A stretch of DNA of 64,000 nucleotides from Mugil cephalus. Lineage: Eukaryota; Chordata; Actinopteri; Mugiliformes; Mugilidae. The translations under genes and the position numbers were made by a program. Each line of letters starts with the position of its first letter. Within the stretch, counting starts at the first letter, position 1. This document shows, piece after piece, positions 13,757 through 25,700 of this stretch. The DNA is taken from positions 15,090,197 to 15,154,196 of the forward strand of contig NC_061774.1 in assembly GCF_022458985.1 (NCBI RefSeq), given 5' to 3'. The notes beneath the pieces are model-generated. The model ran no database searches. It was not told where the DNA came from and worked only from the letters and a program-made list of their open reading frames with translations.

Positions 13757-16700
13757 TCACTGTCCTAAGAAGGAAGCCATGGGATCATCTGGTCGTGCGC
13801 GCTTCATGCGGAAGGCCTCCATCTCCTCCTCTGTGGGCGCCTTCACTTCATGCAGGCTGCTGTACGGCCTCTTCCTTTCATCCAGCTGCATTATTGCATC
13901 TATGTGCTTCACCCGCTTGTCCTCGGCTTCCAGAGCCTGTGAGGAACAATCAGTTTGGAGGTCAGTCACAAAAAGAAACTCGACCAAACGACAAATACAG
14001 AAAATAAACAAACAGCACTCTTACCTTTCTCAGCTTCTCCTTCTTCTTCTCGTCATCGTCTGAGTCACTGTCGTCAGAGACGTGCTTCTTGTTCTTTTTG
14101 TTCTTCTTTTTCTTCTTCTTCTCTTTTACCATCTTATCTCTATGCATCTGGTGATAAAAACAATGACACCAACAGACAATTAGACAAACGATTCTCACAG
14201 ACAATAAGAAACCCCTGTGGGTTCAGCATCATTTATTGCTGTTTTTTTTTTAAGTGTTGCTTACTTCCAGCAGAGACTTTGGCTGTTCCTCCTCCTGTGG
14301 CTCAGTTAATCCTTCTTCAAATGGATCACAGTCTGTGTTGTTCTGTAGGTTATTAAAAAGCAGAATAAACTGTATGTAAGCAACAAAGCCAATATTATAA
14401 AAAAAAAACAGCATTTAAACAGTACATGTACTCACTATTCCTATTCCAGTGGATCCTGTGCAGTAACTCTGTTTGACCATGGAGTGACAACACTTGTATC
14501 CCCAGAAGCCGTCCTTCCAGTAGGAACCCCAAATACACTGAAAACGAGGCAAATGTTTAGAATGTGCAATGACTGAAATGTAACAAAATGAGGAGCTTTT
14601 CTTCTGCTGCCCTTACGGTGTGGTTGTTGATGAGCACATCTTCCTCATACTTGGAGCGAGCGACAGCCTTCTCGAGTCCTTTCAGCACCGCGCCGTGGCG
14701 AGAGTACTCCACGTAGTCCTCGGTCTGGGCCAGCAGCAGCTCACGTGGTGGTGCATCCAAGTGCTCCTGGCCTCCATACTGAATGAGAACAAGAGCAAGA
14801 ACACCGTCCGTAAAGCTGTCAGTCAGTGTGGAGACTGAAGGCCCCCGTCACACTGCAGTTTTGGCTGTCTTGGACTTTAGTTATGAAACAGTCAGTAGGA
14901 AACACATTGTGAAATCTCTTTTTGTTATTCCAAAGTTGTTATTTTAGATTCAACTATGAGACACATACGCCAACAGCCAATTTTAAAGTTTGAGTCAAGA
15001 TGCAGACGGTCCACAAAATTAGGACCAGAATCCCAAAATGTGCTGTTTTTATCTCCAAACCAGCCCACTCAAACTCAAAAAGAAATTTAAGCTTTATGAA
15101 AAAGAAACAAACTGTAAGGGCGTAATACTGCTGCTTTACAATTCCAGCTGTGTACCTTTTCTAGGATGCTCTCCCTCTGCTGTTCTTTGAAGTCCTCCTT
15201 CTTGACCTTGAAGGACCGGTGGAGCAGCTCCAGCTTGGTGGGGTCAGCCTGCAGATGGACCTCTGAGCCTCTCTCATAAGCCTCCCAGGCGAACACTGTC
15301 ACGATGAAATGACAATTTTAGGATAATCTACTATAGCAATGAGAATTTCTCATATTCATAATTTACTACAAAGCTACAATCAATCCTAAAAACTTATATC
15401 ACCACAGGTCTGGCTTTAAGGGACCGGTTTGTTGGATTTAGTGTCATCGAGTGGTGAGGATGAATATCGCGACCAACTGAAAAACCTCTATCTTGTACCA
15501 CTGTGTGTAGAAGAAAAATGCAACAGGCCCTCTCTAGATCTTTGTTTGGTTTGTTTGGTATTGGTTATGGCTGAATCCATGGAAGAGAATCCTGTAAATA
15601 TGAAGGGCCCATTCTAAGCAAACATAAACTAAAAACTATTATTTTTCATTTTTGTAAACAGATAAAAACATACTTATTATGGAAATATTAGATTTCTCTA
15701 TATATCCTACACAATTAACCTTTAATCTATCCACAGTCTAAGTCACTACTAAAAGAAATAACATACTGTGAGCACAGCAGAGTTCTTTTTATTGAAGACA
15801 TCACCTGCAAATTAGATGTAGCTGATGTCCACACAGTTGATCGAGGAAAATATCTTTGTGACTTACACTGTGTTTGAGCCATGGTGATCGTGGCCCCACT
15901 GTAGCGAGCAAAGTTGTCTCCAGCGTACCCCACTCTGTTAAACAAAACAAATTTGGAAACATCTTAGTGTAAGCCAACAAGAGACCAGCCATCCAGAAAT
16001 ACAGTAACCATAACTTACTCATCAGGGTTCATGCCAGTGTTGGAGTACGGGTTCTCTCTCATAGCTCGAGTCTTGGGATCGTAGTACGCTGAATTTGGAT
16101 CCAGATTCCTCAAATACTGTAAGAAACAGAACGTCGAAGTTTTTGAGCATCTGAAATCTGGTTCTTGCTTTATCTAAGAGCTGTTTTAAAAGCTATCTGT
16201 AAGAAAAATAAATGCTCGTCATTGGTTCCCGAGCCTCTTACTTTAGCCGTGTCTTCTCTGATACGCAGATTTCTGACTGTGATTCGCCTTTTGGAGTCAA
16301 AGTTCTGACCAGGCATGTCGATGTCATCTGCATATTTGTCTTCATCCTCATCTTCACTGTTGTGTTCCCGCTCCTGAAAAGAAAGAATTCAAGGAATTTG
16401 TCTGATATTTAGCTCAAAAATACAGTAGAACCCATTATTATTACACAGATATCAGTGAGCACTTACAGTTTGGTCTAGTTTTCCAGAGGCCAGCTCATCC
16501 TGAAGTTTTTGTGCTTTCAATGTTCTTTTGGCCTAAGAAACAAACAAATAAGACAAATGAATCAGTCATGCAGCACACTTGGTAAAACACAATGTGCTTA
16601 ATTGCTGTTATACACAACAAGACATGTCTCTGTGTCTTCAAGTAAGACATTTTTTATCTTTCCACCAGCTTTTATACTCTTCAAACTAGGTAAGAAAAGA

Positions 16701-17808
16701 AGCAAAAGTCAATCTGACTACATACATAAGTTCAGTTGAAGTATCACAGATGGTTTGTAGCCAGATATCAACTTTTGATTCTTAAACCTGCCTAGTTTAA
16801 AGTTGCTTTGTAGTACTTGTTCCAATTTATATGTCACATGAAAATGGTTGAAAGATGGAAAAGACATGAGGTCTTAAGTCCATTTTCTTCTTCAACCAAG
16901 CCTGCTTACCAAGTCGACTTTGGCGTACTCCTCTACAATGCGCTGGTGCTCCTCGGGATCGTAGCCGTTCCAGCGATCACGCTTTCCATCGTAATCCATG
17001 TCCAGCTGGACCTGAGCGTGTTCATCTGGAGCGATGCCTGTCCCTGTGAACTTTGCCCCAACTTTTCTGGGTCGCTGATGGCACAGAAATTGAAGGTCCG
17101 GTGTTAACATAGTTTATAAGAGATAAATAAATGTATAGGACAAAAAAAAAGCTTAAATTCCTGCTGGCAGATGAAAGATGACTTCATGTATGTTACCTCT
17201 AAACAATCTTTTTTCTTGTGTGTCATGGCACCACAGTTTTCACAGGCTCCCTTACGGAACTTGGTTGTAACTGCGTTCTGTATGGAGACACAAAATCAAA
17301 CGTTGTTGTTTAACTTTTTAGTTAACTAGTTATGGCCGTGTGAACGTATGCAGTTGACTCATCCTTGCCTCTTGCACTCCTCTCTTGTACCAATCTCCAA
17401 TGGCTGCAAACTGCTTCTGACACTCAGACTGAGGTCTCTGATGCTTTAGTGTGGGCCTTTTAGATGGGTCAATATACCATGGAACTGAAGAAATATACTG
17501 TGGGATGTGAGGGTTAATGTCCCTGGAAAGTAGAGAAGGCAACGGTAAGCACAGCGGTAAATGTGGCATTAAAGATTTTTGCACCATTTCCATACATGCA
17601 GCACACCTAGAGCATTTACTCGAAACGACACACAAACTTACTTTCCCTCCTCGTCCACCTCAGCTGGAGCGTTTCCCAATTTCCTCTGCTCCTCCAGCTC
17701 CTTCTTCTTCCTCCAGTCCTCCCGGGTCATCTTCTTGGGCTCATCCAGGCCCACGATGCCCTCCGAGGCAGCGTTGGGCTGCTCGGTAGCATTGGGCTGC
17801 TCGGTCAT
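13757..17808 (-). CDS. slu7: Pre-mRNA-splicing factor SLU7
   Basis: Fourteen coding exons in gene order: 17642-17808, 17369-17522, 17197-17277, 16910-17074, 16467-16532, 16242-16373, 16019-16116, 15867-15934, 15156-15295, 14617-14778, 14436-14537, 14265-14342, 14025-14147, 13757-13936. They sum to 571 residues in one frame (human 586). Known: SLU7 is a second-step splicing factor that holds the free exon for correct 3' splice-site choice. Seen: [20 protein letters not shown] near the N-terminus; a CCHC zinc knuckle [14 protein letters not shown] at residues 119-132; the conserved [11 protein letters not shown]...PWYID and [13 protein letters not shown] blocks; a Lys-rich tract followed by SDDSDSDDD; and the C-terminus [10 protein letters not shown]. 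The ATG at 17808 follows a short spliced leader (acceptor CCAG, exon from 17816). All introns are GT-AG except intron 2, which best fits GC-AG. Confidence 0.97.
15417..15722. mobile_element. Non-autonomous fish MITE in slu7 intron 8
   Basis: This intronic segment has near-matching inverted ends. The left end reads GGACCGGTTTGTTGGATTTAG; the right end, reverse complemented, reads GGTTAATTGTGTAGGATATA. The inside (a GTCATCGAGTGGTGA motif, GGCCCTCTCTAGA, ATTCTAAG) is a family I recognise as abundant in teleosts. No protein is encoded and the superfamily is uncertain. Confidence 0.6.
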
Positions 17809-18064
17809 GACTGAACCTGGCACCAGAAAACACCTTCAAGCATCGATACAGCCACGGAACACAGTCAGTAACATATTTAGCAGGAAAGTATCTGTCCAGA
17901 TCACACTCGCTCTCTTGTCTCACTCACGCTTAACCAGCACATTTTGTTTCTAGTAATAAAACTTAAAAACAGAAAAGATCGACACCACAACGTTAGCTAA
18001 TCTAGCTGTTTACACGCAGTGACTTAAATATGAAAGTTAATTCTCATTAATTACTATCTTACAA

Positions 18065-18300
18065 ACGTGGTTACCTTTACAGGTTGCGTCAACCAGAACG
18101 GCGTTGATACTTCCTCCGGAGAAAATGTCGTTTTTCTTTAAACGATGTACTTTTTTGAGGGTATTCTGCTGTGTTTTGACTAAAACACGACCGTCGCCAT
18201 TTTACATCAACGGCAACTACGTCACGTCGCTTCTTCCTCGGTGGTGTGTAACTTACCTCTGTGCCGTCAATGCCGGAGATAGCGACATCTAGCGGATGCG
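18065..18300 (-). promoter_or_regulatory. slu7: slu7 5' leader and promoter
   Basis: A noncoding first exon ends at a GTAACC donor near 18075. Upstream on the minus strand there are an ETS-like TCCGGAGGAAGT (about 18108-18120), a YY1-like AAAATGGCGAC (about 18193-18203) and a CRE-like TGACGTA (about 18217-18224). This is a typical TATA-less housekeeping promoter. Confidence 0.55.
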
Positions 18301-18421
18301 GCCGCTCGCTTTATTCCCTCCAAACCACCAAATTGTTTACATTACAGGGCAACTTTACCTCCAGGCCCTTGACCTCCAAGAGATATGATCCGTGGGCCGA
18401 TGACTGAAAGTTTAGGAAACA

Positions 18422-18836
18422 TACACCGAACAGGCACAACATTATGACCTAATATTGTGCAGGTCTCCCTTGTGCCTCCTAAACAGCTGGGACTCGTCAG
18501 AGAATTGACGTGGGCCTTCGGAGGGCGTCCTTTGGTGTCTGGTAACAGAATGTTATTCCAGTTCATCCTGCAGACACTTGATCAGCTTGGTATGTAGTGA
18601 ATATGGAGGCCAGGTCAACACCTTGTACTGTTTTCATGTTTTTTTTTTCTTTTTTTGTGGTTGTTTCATCCTGCTGGGGATGGCTGCTGCCATCATGGAG
18701 TGTTAATTGCTATAGGGTGGGGGTGTCTGGTCTGGTCTAGGTGGGTGGTACATGTATAAGTAACATTCACATGGATGCCAGGACCAGATAGTCAGTGTTA
18801 ATCACTTCAATGGCATAATGTTATGGCCGATTGGTT
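18422..18836. mobile_element. Internally deleted Tc1-like transposon
   Basis: The left end TACACCGAACAGGCACAACA and the right end, reverse complemented, TAAACCAATCGGCCATAACA are matching terminal inverted repeats. They resemble the teleost Tc1 family whose ends read CACCGATCAGGCATAACATT. The interior keeps fragments related to that family (GGAGGCCAGGTCAACACCTTG, GATGCCAGGACC) but most of the transposase is gone. It lies between slu7 and nsd1. Confidence 0.75.
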
Positions 18837-19215
18837 TAATCTTTCAAAGCGTAATATCAGCTGATCCAAGAGCCAGGATCTGATCTTTAGCCCATCTTTA
18901 CGTGGGTCACTCTGTCAAATTCTAGGCAACAACTGAGATAGATATTTTAAAATTGAAAATTCCTACAATACATAAGTTGTTGCAGACGTATTGGTACTAT
19001 ATTGTGAAGTCCCATACAAAAAAGAAACATCTATTCCACAATCACTATTTTGTCTTTTTCTGATAGCAATTCTTCCAGACAACTCTCAACTATTTGAACA
19101 TTTAAAACCCTAAAGTCTAAATCACCGGTGTCGTATTTAACGAGAGCCAAGTTTGTGTTCCACTCGATAACAAAGTACTTGATGCTAACAGCGTTTAGCC
19201 TTGGTGACTCCAGTG
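18837..19215. other. Intergenic DNA
   Basis: The space between the Tc1 relic and the nsd1 3' end. I recognise nothing here. Confidence 0.5.
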
Positions 19216-19217
19216 GG

Positions 19218-19704
19218 TTTATTTTTTGCATTTAGAACAAGCACCGAGTAGGTACCGTCGTGCCAAACTGTAACACGGACCAGTGAGAACCATATGTTGA
19301 TGACTGTTGTATTAGAAAGACAAAGTTAAGACATTAACAATGCAGGATGCCCTCATCGGTTGGTCGGGTGGAAAATCTCACTTTTTTTTTTTCTTATATT
19401 CAAAACATTTAAAAAAAGGCCAAAAAATGTAAACAATGTTAAGAGAAACAACAACAGAAACATAACAGCACCAGACACAGATAAACATATCAACAGAAGT
19501 ATAAAGAGACCGAGTGGATCAGCCGTTGAGCCTTAGCACCAGCACACATCCCCGCTGTCAGTCCAGCCGTCTGGAGATGAGAAGGCCATGTTGTACCGAA
19601 GTGAAGGCGGTGTAGCATTCAAGTAGGTACCAAAATATTGTACTCTTTCAGTTTTTTCTTTTGTTTTTTTTTTGAATGTCTAATGAAGGAACAGATGGGC
19701 CGAG
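19218..19704 (-). other. nsd1: nsd1 3' UTR
   Basis: This follows the nsd1 stop at 19705-19707. A minus-strand AATAAA (plus TTTATT at 19218-19223) is the nearest clear poly(A) signal. The end point is therefore approximate. Confidence 0.45.
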
Positions 19705-22700
19705 TCACTTGTCATCGTCCTCCACCCTCCCCCACTCCTCCATGTCCTCCCCCTCCACCTCCCCGTCGTCGGCGTCTTCGTAGTCGTCCCACGTGTCGTA
19801 CACGTCCCCTCCCTCGTCCTCCTCTTCGTTGTCGTCTTCCCCCAGCAGGCCGCCGCCATACAGCGGCTCATCCTCCTCATCTTCCACAATCTCCATCTCC
19901 TCCATTTCATTGTCCTCCTCCTCCTCCTCATCGTCGTCGTCGTCATCATCGTCGTCGTCGTCATCATCATCCTCCACCTCCTCCATGTGTAACCCGCACA
20001 CCTCCCCGTCCTCCACCTCTCCTTCCTCCCTCTCGTCTTTGGGGGAGGCGGGCGTGGAGCCGAACGCTTTCCCTTCAGCCGTGTCCGGGACGTAAGTTAG
20101 GCTGGAGGGGACGAAGCTCGAGGTAGCTGTCTTTGTGTTGATGTAGAGACGAGGAGGCGGCACCGGCCTGGACGCTGCGGCCTGGCCGGAGGAGGAAGAG
20201 ACGGAAGACGCGGAGGAGGAACAAGAGGAAGAAGAGGTGGCCCTTCTGGAGCCGGAGATGTGCGGGGGCGCGACGGGCACGCCGACAGTCCCGGGCCTCA
20301 TGGAGGTCATGCTGTATTCGCGGATCTCCCCCGGCTCCAGCGGGTTGGGCCCGCACGGGTCGTGCTCGCTGCAGGACAACTTGCTGTCCAGCCTGGAGAT
20401 GAAGAGCATGCCTTCCCGATGCTCTTTGCAGTAGGAGCTGGGGCACATCTCGCAGAACGAAGCTGCCTCTTTGCCGCAAACGTCGCACTGATGCCACGGA
20501 CACTCCCATCGCCCTGGAGACAAGATCACTAGGGTTACACTAAGTGGGGCAACTTTGACGCTGCAGCGTCGGCCCAAATTCTTCCTCGCTTAACATCCCT
20601 CCACCTCTACTTGCCTGCGGGCCTCTTGGCCAGGTTGAGGCAGTCGGCGTGATAGACCTTCGGACACCCCGGCTTCTTACAGGAAACTATCTGCCCACCG
20701 TCGCCACAGCTGAAGCACTCGTCCTCCCTCTCCTTCGTGACCTGCTGCTTGGTCTTCTTCTTCATGGGGACCTTCCTTCCTTTCCCCTCCTTTAGTTTCA
20801 TTTTCTCAGCTGATGGCTGGTTCTGAACGAAAAAAAAAAGGAAGCACAGACACTTACAAGACATGCCTTCTTTTAAGACTCGCATTTAGCCCCGAGTTGG
20901 TCAAAACAAATCACCTTCGGTCGAACACCCAGGAACCCACTGCAGTTGGGTGATCCGCATTTACAGGCCGTCTTCCCGTTGCCAAGACACTCCAGGTTGT
21001 AGTTGAAGGTCAGCTCCACACCTAACGACCACGTTTGACAAGGTTTAAATTTAGATAGATAATCTGCTTTCTGGATCCTACGCAATGTGGAAAAACTGAA
21101 ATCAGACGAAGACGGTCACTCCAACCTTGCGGGATGTCCTGCAGAGCGAACAGGCCCACCCTGGTGTCCCCGTTCACAGTCCACTTCTGAGTCTCGCAGT
21201 TCGGTTGGCAGCTGTGGTTCATGAAGCGGGCCTGGTTCCCCTTGGGGCCGGCATCGATGATGCGGTCCTGGAGTGAAAAAGAAATCACAGCCTGGTTTGT
21301 AAGAATGGCCTGACGCGCGCTGTAAATTAAACCTGTGGTTGAGGAGGTCTGCCTCAGAATCACCTTGTCCAGTGTAAGCATGTAGAAGTTACAGATGTCG
21401 TTCTCCTGAGCATGTCTGATCCTGGCTCGACATTCCTCCTCATCTATCACCTCTCCGACATATTCACTCACAAAAGCTCCCTGAGAAAAAAAAACAAACA
21501 AACGATGAAAAAGACGATTAAGTTAGGTATGCACACAAGAGCACGGTTTGACTTGTTTATTTCCCCCCCGACTGACCTTCCTTATGTCCGAAACACCGCG
21601 TAAGCCCCAGCCGCGCGACAACGTCCTGAAAATCTCCACGGTCGTGTACTGGCGCTTTGTGAAAGCCTGGTTCTGACACCGCTCCCCCGCCGCGCACACC
21701 TGAGGGTGGCACTCGTACATCAGCATGCGATTGATGCACTCCGAGTCGATGCCGCACGGGCTCTCGTCCGACGCCTTGCAGTTACAGCGGGGGATCTCCG
21801 ACAAGTCCGCTGTGATGATCTGCACCTTCCCAATAGGCCGGTTTACCTGAGAAACACAGACGCTGGCGTGAGTTATACAGCACATTTCAGTGGAGCGGTT
21901 TTAAGTCTGGTCAGACAGGTACCTTTATGTGCCGGTATGGAGGAGGCTTCTTGTCGTTCTTTCTGTCCTCCTGAAGCTGCCTCATTTCCTTCTCAGCTTG
22001 GAGTTCCCTGAACCGCTCCGCTGCTTCATTTAGGGCTATTTTTTTTTTTTAAAAAAAAAGAGAAAATCAGACTTGTACTAAGACTAGCCAAGTAGGGCTG
22101 CACAATTAATCAAACTCAATCATGGTCACGATATCGGCTGCCACGATTAAATGGATCCAATTGTCGACGATATTTACATTTAAAATGCGGCTCTGCTGCA
22201 CATCTTATCAAGCAGTTTCTCAACATGTTGTCACCAGGGGGCGAACACACATGGTTAAGGCTTCATTATGACGCCTAAATAACAAGCGAGAGCACCTTGG
22301 AGCTTCGGTCTCAAGTTACCCGGTGTACTAACAAGAGCAAATCATCATGGACATCAATGGACTGATCAATCATCTAAAAAAATTTAAAATAAGGCCAAAG
22401 TAGACACTGCTTCACTAAATCCACGTCTGTGTCCTTCGGCAACCATTTGTGTAAATTTTATTTTTCATTATTAAGCATTTAATTTGATTTGAAGTTTCAT
22501 TTTGCGCTGAAAACTGTTCAAATATTGTTTGTTTAAAAGTAGTGCAATAAAAACACGAACATGAATCGTGATTGTAATATTGATCAAAAATAATCGTGCA
22601 GCCCTGTATCCAAGACAATTGCGCTGCATGTGAGATTTATTTTTTCCTTTATCTTTTTCAGGTGACTGCATACGTACCCTTTTTATACACCGCATCCGCA

Positions 22701-25700
22701 CCCTTGCCCATTTTCTCTATGTTGTGGGTGTCACCCTCCATGTAGGGGAAGACTCTGGCCTGGTACGTCCACACAAAATCTTTGGAGCCGAAGAACTGCA
22801 CCGGGAACTCGCCCACCTCGTGTTTCATCCTTAAGATGTTGGTTGGCACGTCTTTGGCCAGACAGACTTCAGCGGGCCACCACCTAAAGAGTTTCAGAAA
22901 TGTAAGTACGGTTCGGTTCCTTTCGCTGGCGGAGCCTTGAGCCACTGGCAACGTCGCACCCTCACCTGTAACGCCCCCACTTGACCCACAGTATGTCCTT
23001 AATGCGAGGCTTCTTTCCAGCTTTGCAGTCATTGCAGAACCAGCTACCCTGAGGCATTTCCATATTCAAACACTCCCGATGGAAAGCAGCAGGACAGGCT
23101 TCACAGCACAGCAGACTGCCCCCTAAAAAACACCCAAGTATTACAATTTGTATACATTTATTAGCATTATTATTGCTATTTATTAGGAAAATGATCATGA
23201 GTAGTAGGGATGCGCCGATCCGCCTTTTTCACCACCGATACCGATATCTGAGGTTCAGTATCGGCCGATACCGATCTGATACAGAAAAATAGCGCCGAAT
23301 TATGGTAACAAACGGTAAGTTTCATTGTGCGGAAAAGACTGGGATCATTTTTTTGTGCAAGGCAACATCAGACTTGACTTGAACATTTCTTTCCTATTTT
23401 TTAAAAAACAAATAAACAAATATAAATGTACTGAATTACTTATTTATTTAATAATTTATTTATTATTATTATTTATTTATTTTAATAATTGTGCACCAGT
23501 AAAACAATCTTAACCATAAAAATATAACAAGTGTAACTGGTTCAGTCAGTGCAATTAGGGATTCAAAATCCAATGTATAACAAAATAAATATTTAATAAT
23601 AAATAAAGGAGCTGAAACTGAGAAAAAAACAATAGGTTCACTAGCTTTCAAAAAAAAATTGCAATCAGCACTTAATATAGTTTAGTGCAAATGGGAATTA
23701 AACATCCATTACCGATATGGATCGGCTCATTATCACCGATACCCGATCTAGAATTTTATTCGATATCGGTACCGATATCGATACAAATATCGGATCGTGC
23801 CTCCCTAATGAACAGTGAGCCAAGTTAAAACTGACACACTGAAAATGAAGACACTGAGGATACACTAAGCTATTTCAGTGTATTCAAATGAACTCAGCTG
23901 CACTTAACACTCAAATTTTCCCGGAGCACAGTCAGAAGCAAATGAGCAGTTTCGGTGCAGAAGTGATTTTGACAACCGTGTGCGATTCTCCCGCACGTCC
24001 ACACTCACCTTCAGAGCAGACGAAGCACCAGCTAACGTTGATGTGCTCGTGGTTCTTGCAGCCTTTGCGGGGGGTGAAGTGGTTCGGACAGAGGAAACTA
24101 TTGTTCGCCAGCACCAAGCTGCCCGCCGCCATGCAGTTGTCGTTGGCATGGTAGGCCACGGGGCAGCGCACGCATCGAGCCAACCGACCTACGCATGAAC
24201 ACACAGGAGGAAAGGCAGCTCGATTCATGCACATCTGGATTTTAAGTGAGGTTTTGTAACGTTAGCATGCCTCCATCGAGCGTTTTTAAACACACACTGG
24301 GCCGCTTTCACCTGCATTGTCATAGTTACACAAGATTATGAGGGGAGATGACACATCAAGGAAGAAGAAAGCATTCATTTTTCATGTGCTGACTTGTGCT
24401 TTTCCAGGACTGCAGCCAGAGGTTAATGAAGCCAAAATACCACAAAACACACGGTTAGGAAACAGGTGCCGTCGCAAGAATATTTCGAGAACAAATGATC
24501 TCAGGCTGCTTCACGTCTAAGGACGAATGAGAAAAGATGGCAGAGCTTTGGCGTTTTTCTTTGTTTTTTTTTTGGCACTATAGCTTCCTCTGCTCCCACG
24601 AACTCAGTGAGTCATTCATAAAAGAAAAGGCTTAATCACCAAAACGAACCCAGATATCTCCAGGCATGAAACAGAAAGCTATTAAATAATGAGTTCAAAT
24701 GAGGCCGCAGACGCTTTTTCAAAAAAAAAAAAAAAAGAAAGCAAGCAAGCCTGCATTTTTTAGAAACACACAGCCTTGCTGAGATCAAAGATTATCAAAT
24801 TAGTAACAAAGAGTCACACACTGACAGCGAGCTCAGACCCAAGACTTCCTACACTACAGGACAGCTTTAGCGGGGACACACTGCAGCTGAAGAGGTAGCT
24901 AAGAGTGTTGTGCGCTCTATGTGGCAAGTGCTCTCTGAAGCACGAAGCGTCATTTTAACGTGGCAAGAAATATGACTTTACTCCAAGGCCAATTACATTA
25001 CTGCAACAGCATCCACAAATCAGAAATTATTTGCAGCCATTAAGATTATGGAGGCACATTTCTGCCAGCGCAATGAAAAGCCGTAAGTCATTACAACAAA
25101 GAAATGAAATAATGACTGAAATCTCGCCTCGATTGATGTAAAATAACCATTTCAAGTATGTTTCTCATTTAAATGACATCCAGATTTGTTTAGTGACGGG
25201 GGCAGAAGAGGGTTTCCATACATTTTGAACCGTGTCGATTTCTAGCACGCGCTTTGTGGCAGGGATCTCACCTTTGGAGCTGCAGATGTTGAGAGGGTTG
25301 GCGATGTGGCAGGACAGACACACGTGCAGGGGGCAGCGGAAGCCCTTGTTGTGCGTCTGCGTGCCCGAGTAGGCCAGTATGCAGTCGGTGTGGTAGAACT
25401 TCCCACACAGCGGGATCATGCAGCGCTTCACGTCGTTGCCGGACTTCTTGCACACGAAGCACGTGTGAAGACCTGAGAGGTTCATAAATTTTTATTTATT
25501 TTTTTTTAAATTAAGTGTACATTTAAATTCTCTCATCTTATTTCTTGTGAGCGACAGGCTCCTCTCAGACACCCACCAGTTTTGCATTCGGGACAGAGGA
25601 ATTTTCCTTTGGGAGCCGCTGACAGCCCGATGCACTGCGGGTGGAAGGCTCCGTAACAGTGGCCGTCACACACCAGCAGGTCTCCCGTCCTCTCGCACAC

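Noticed and set aside
13757-20513. Apparent breaks in slu7 and nsd1 where GT donors were not found
   Set aside because: Both resolve as GC-AG introns that keep frame, so no pseudogene or sequencing gap is needed.
19638-20532. Long plus-strand open frames rich in Pro/Ser/Arg opposite the nsd1 last exon
   Set aside because: They are the antisense of the Asp/Glu- and Ser-rich nsd1 coding exon, whose frame is clearly the real one.
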